This document shows, piece by piece, positions 59,700 through 64,000 of a DNA stretch of 64,000 bases (within the stretch, counting starts at the first letter, position 1; the number at the start of each line of letters is the position of its first letter). The DNA lies in NCBI RefSeq assembly GCF_003597395.2, contig NC_133776.1:35355281-35419280 (forward strand), read 5' to 3'. Both the position numbers and the translations under genes were made by a program. Source of the stretch: Chelonoidis abingdonii. Taxonomy: Eukaryota; Chordata; Testudines; Testudinidae. The notes beneath the pieces are model-generated. The model was given only the letters and a program-made list of their open reading frames with translations, had not been told where the DNA came from and searched no databases.

Positions 59700-62600
59700 T
59701 AAGTGAGAGGGATTGGTGGCAGGGCATTCTTTACAGGGGTGGCTTTTGGCTTTGGAATTCTGTCCTTCAACTCTTGGCCACTCAGACCCCACATTTATTA
59801 ACCCTTGAGGGCACACCAGTACTACTTTCTTTTCCCCAGGGTCTTCAGTAAGAGAAGGGGGCTTGAAGGATGTGGTTGGTTAGGTGGGGGGTTCTTGCTA
59901 CTTTATTTATTGGGGTGGGGGGAAATGTTGTTTCAGTGTGGATTGTTTTAAGTGGCCAGTTCATTTGCATTTTGTGATACTGTAAAGGCCAGGAATCTCC
60001 AGTTTGTCAAGTGCACTTTGTGCTGTGTCTTTGGAGAATTCCCCCTGCCTAGGGGAAGTCTCTGCCAGCATAAAGTTCTACTCTGGATCCCTCAACCTTG
60101 GAGTAAGGATCTGGAAAGGGAACAGAGAAGTGAGAGCAAGGAGTATGGCTGAGGGAGGCTCCACTCTGCCCAATTCTCCACTGACACATCAATAGCATCA
60201 GCTGAAGCTAACCCTCTATTTTAATTTACACTGATCCTGTGTGGCTGAGAATCAAGAAGCTGTGACCAGTTTCCTTAACAGTGCCCCATCCCCCACCCCC
60301 ATCCTGCACCCGAGCACAGCTTGGACAATGAAGCCCCAATAAAACCAATGGATAAATTCTTGTATGCTTTACCGCTGAACAGAAAGGGGGGCACACAATT
60401 CAAATGGGAAAACAAGTGGCACATCACCCGAATGTCAGCCTTCTAGGCCAAAATAAGTAATTGATTTCGCTTCATTTTGATTTGGCCTGGTAGATGTGCA
60501 AGAGCTGTCCACTGTATTAACAGATCAATGTGTGTTCTGCTGGGAACGCTGTTACTGGTTTTAGAAGCAGTTTCCCACATGTAAAAGTTCAGTTTGATTA
60601 ATTACATTCAAGCAACATTTTCCTATTCCACTCAACAATTAACCCCTGTAATGTATTGATTTTTTTCTTGCCCTTTGCTTTCTCTGATCCTTTGTTGCAC
60701 AACAAACATAATTAACACCCCTTCCTAGGTTCAGATTCTGTTTTATATATGCACCATTGCACCCAAACCAAGTACTCAGTTGCTCTGTTAATGCCATAGT
60801 CTACAACTACACCTGCTTCTGTTACTGCCTTATTTCTATTATTCAATTCACTAGCTGCTACTGCTCACCAGACTCCTGGAAAACCTGAGGCAAAATTCAG
60901 CAGCAAGACACCTGGAGGTATACATTTTGCTGTGGGTAAGTAGATTACAAAATGGATGATGTTGGGTAAATCAGTATAACTCAGTGAGCGTTTGAACAGC
61001 ATTTGGCACAATGGGGTCCTGGTCCATGACTGGTGCCTTTAGGCATCACGATAATACAAATAAAACAATAATAATAATTCAGTAGGGATCTGAAATAAGT
61101 GTAATTTACCCAGAAAGGGGGCTAGCAGGAAAAAGTAGCTAACAGAAAGATGTAAAACAAATCCTACTTTTCTCTTAGTCTACATACATAGGGCTGAGTT
61201 CTACAGTGACAAACGGTGCATACAATGATTGGCCCAGACCACCTTTCCTCTGAAGATCAGAGGCATTCTTTCAGGGCCTCTTCCTCCTGGGACAACCTGC
61301 AAAGCCAGCAGATCTATGTTAAAGATTCTCCTAGAATGGTTAGAATGCGTTTATGTGCCTTACCATTTCCTCTGAATCAGCCAACAATCTACATAATGTA
61401 ATTCTTCCTCCAGACTTGTAAAAATATTTGTTTATTATCCATAAAAATCAAGAATTTAATATTTTCTGATCAGCATGCTATAGCTGAAAAATTAAAAAGA
61501 GTACTGAAATTCCTAAGTTATCTAAATAATTCTCAATACAATTATTTTATTACACAAATGTAGTAAAAAGAAATTACATTTTCAAATGTTCATTTAAAAA
61601 TGGCTTAATTTTTTTTAAATGACCATTTTAATCAAGTAAGTATTTTCTTAAAAGAGAGAGACAGCCCAATACTGACTATAGTCATTTGTTTCCACTGAAG
61701 GTTTGAAAATTGGTGGTTAAAGTCTAGAGTTCTCACTTCTGCAAATAACTTTATTTAGAAAAGGGGGAAGACCTTTCACAAACAATACAAATACAAGTAC
61801 AGATCCTGCGTTGCATCCTTCTGAGATGCTTGACACAGCTGGCGGGAGCTGGGGAAGGGGATGTGTGTAAAGGTGGCAACCCTAGTTTTACAGCTTTCTG
61901 GCTGCTGGGCCAGATCCCTGTGTAAAGTAGAGCAACCTCAGGACTGCTCTTTGTCTTGCAGCCTACATTCCCAAGGAATCATTGCAGCAACTAGGAATTG
62001 CTGAGGTGTGTGGATGCTCCAGTCACCTCTGTACAATAGTGTGTAGGATTGGCAGTTATGCATGAGCTGTTAAGGCAGACCTAGGTCACCAAAGGATTCC
62101 CCTGTGCGGGCAACGTCCTTAACAGATCAATTAAAATTATTTAAAGGCTGCAGTTACTGCATTTATGAGAGCAAAGAGACTAAGTGTAGTTAACCGCTGC
62201 TGTATGCAGCTTGTATGTTCTACACCTGCGGAAGAGCTACCCATCATCTGAGAACTCAAGGATCAAGTAGCTGTGCCTTTTATGGAAATAATGTATTTGT
62301 TTTAAGAAATACTTTATTCCTGATCTACTTTCTGCCCTTAGAAATGTAACATGCAATTTGCTTAGACATTTTCATTCTGTGGCAGCTCCTTATATCATGG
62401 CTGTCTCCCAGACAAGCTTCCCTTTTCTCACCCAGCTCAGCTGGTAGCTGTCTCTCAGTTGCTTTCTCTAGTGCATGTATAATTCTTTTTCAATGCTGGA
62501 GCTGCCTCTGCTGGGCAGCCTTGATACAGTCATTTTATATCCTTTGTAATTTGAAATACACTATAAATACTTCCAGTATCCACCAATCTTCACTCCAAAC

Positions 62601-64000
62601 CTTCCATTACAAAAAACGAGGACAGTCAGAGGGCACAATTGTGAGTTTTCTAGCTCAACCCTTTCTTATGGGTTAATTAGAATGTGAAAGATGCTAGTTC
62701 TCTCAAGACAGTGAATTACTTCTAACCCTTGAGGAGAATCTTAAATATTTGATTAATGGGATAAAACTTGTGCAGCAACAGCATTGGTTTATTTTTTGGA
62801 AATATTAAATACTGCAGAGACCAAAGCAGTGGATGAATTTGACTGGAATTATCTTTGGTTTTCATTTAACCACAAATCCCTTCATTCTCATGTTAACCTC
62901 TCTGCAAATGCTAAGACATGGAAAACCTGAGAACTTCTGGAAAAAAAAAAAGTATGGCTAAGTTCACAAGTCCCACACCTGTCCAACATGAGAACTGCAG
63001 CTGGCCAGCCTGTCTCACGTTGGGCACCCAACAATTGAAGCACTCAGATACCTGGCCACTTTTTAAAATGTCGTCAGTCTAGACACACTGATGGTGATCA
63101 GTGGGGATGGGAAAATCTTGGGGAGTGTTAGGTACAGTGAACTAAAAGGGGTATGGAAGGGAATACAGCTCCCCTTCTATTAAAAACAAAAAGGATTTCT
63201 TGGTTTAGCAATACAGAGCTATTCTCCACAGCTCTCCCTTCTCCCAGGTTGGAGCACTGAGAACGGAATCTCCTGGATCCATCTACTTTGCAGACACAAA
63301 AACAGTGGTGGCTAATGTTTTCAAACTGTAAATTGGTAGTTGGAGAACCTAACGGATCTATGCTAACCTAGCCCAGTTGAGAATCAGGTCAGCTGGGAGG
63401 TTTCAGAACCTTAAAACTATACAGTGTACTTATATGTACACTTCATACATCTTTTGTAGGCTGACAATTATTCTCCCATTCACTACCGTTCTTCAACTCC
63501 CTCCTCCAGACTCAAATCTGTTGTGACCTCCTCAGGAAATTAGTCCAGCCAGTGACCACTGTGGGGCAGTTGGGAACAGACAGTTTATTTCATAAACCAT
63601 TGGAATGATTTGGAACATCAAACTGTTCAGTAATTGACTGATGTCGCCTCATTACTTGGTATCATTACACTTTTCCTCTATCACTTTGTTAGTTCACACA
63701 CACTTTTTTTAGTCAATTAGATGGCAAGTTCTTAAGAGAACATATTTATTACCTGCATGTTTGCACAGGGACTAGCAAAGTGTGCCCAGTCTTGACTGAC
63801 TGGTGCCTTTTGGCTCTGCCACAATGCAAATAAATAATATGCCAGAATTAAACTACTGTTCCTTTAAAACTTTTTAATTAATTCCAGTGAAGCTAGCTGG
63901 GCGGATTTTCGGGAAGCGCCTGGTAAAACAAGTTGAAAGACAAGTGCAACAGGAAGGCAGCCAAAAACAAACAGGAGTACAATAGCTGGAATAAAAGGGG
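59700..64000. other. Intergenic, no gene recognised
   Basis: No exon found. Copies of an old interspersed tail (CAATGGGGTCCTGGTCCATG and relatives, ending in CAAATAAA) occur at about 61009-61070 and 63755-63835. Confidence 0.5.

Overview
The window is vertebrate nuclear DNA, almost certainly from a turtle (probably a cryptodire). Its repeats point there: tRNA-derived SINEs with a CR1-like tail, CR1 3' fragments, Penelope-like elements (PLEs) whose tails carry hammerhead-like motifs, and many hAT-type, TA-target and palindromic MITEs. Genes are split by long introns with GT..AG borders; there is nothing bacterial.

Three protein-coding genes are supported, all on the minus strand. (1) DAW1 (WDR69), dynein assembly factor with WD repeats: eight coding exons between 22365 and 2467 encode the N-terminal ~251 residues; the rest lies beyond the left edge. 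Its promoter is a CpG island at about 21.7-22.96 kb with a strong RFX X-box (22402-22415) just upstream of the start codon. (2) and (3) Two tandem CCL20-like CC chemokine genes, CCL20a (33951-35767) and CCL20b (40218-42026), each with four exons, identical splice phases, a TATA box and kappaB-like sites. By count, their mature peptides are 76% identical (55 of 72). The order CCL20 -> DAW1 on one strand matches mammals, so SPHKAP is expected off the left edge and SLC19A3 off the right.

Layout: 1-22.4 kb is DAW1 and its introns, which hold MITEs, a solo LTR inside a PLE tail, a 2 x 75 bp tandem duplication and a 61-bp-arm inverted repeat. 22.4-33.9 kb is intergenic, with a compound microsatellite, a CR1 fragment and an assembly gap inside an LTR that is itself nested in a hAT element. 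33.9-42.2 kb holds the chemokine pair, separated by a PLE inverted dimer. 42.3-64 kb has no recognisable gene: a SINE, CR1 pieces, several hAT elements with clear 8-bp target duplications, a PLE with a GIY-YIG reading frame, a 1.09-kb solo LTR and a second PLE inverted dimer.

The most unusual signals are the two PLE tail inverted dimers, each flanked by a 12-13 bp target duplication and carrying hammerhead-like cores head to head, and the recent chemokine duplication with changes concentrated in the receptor-binding N-loop and in the kappaB sites. I see no wholly new gene system.
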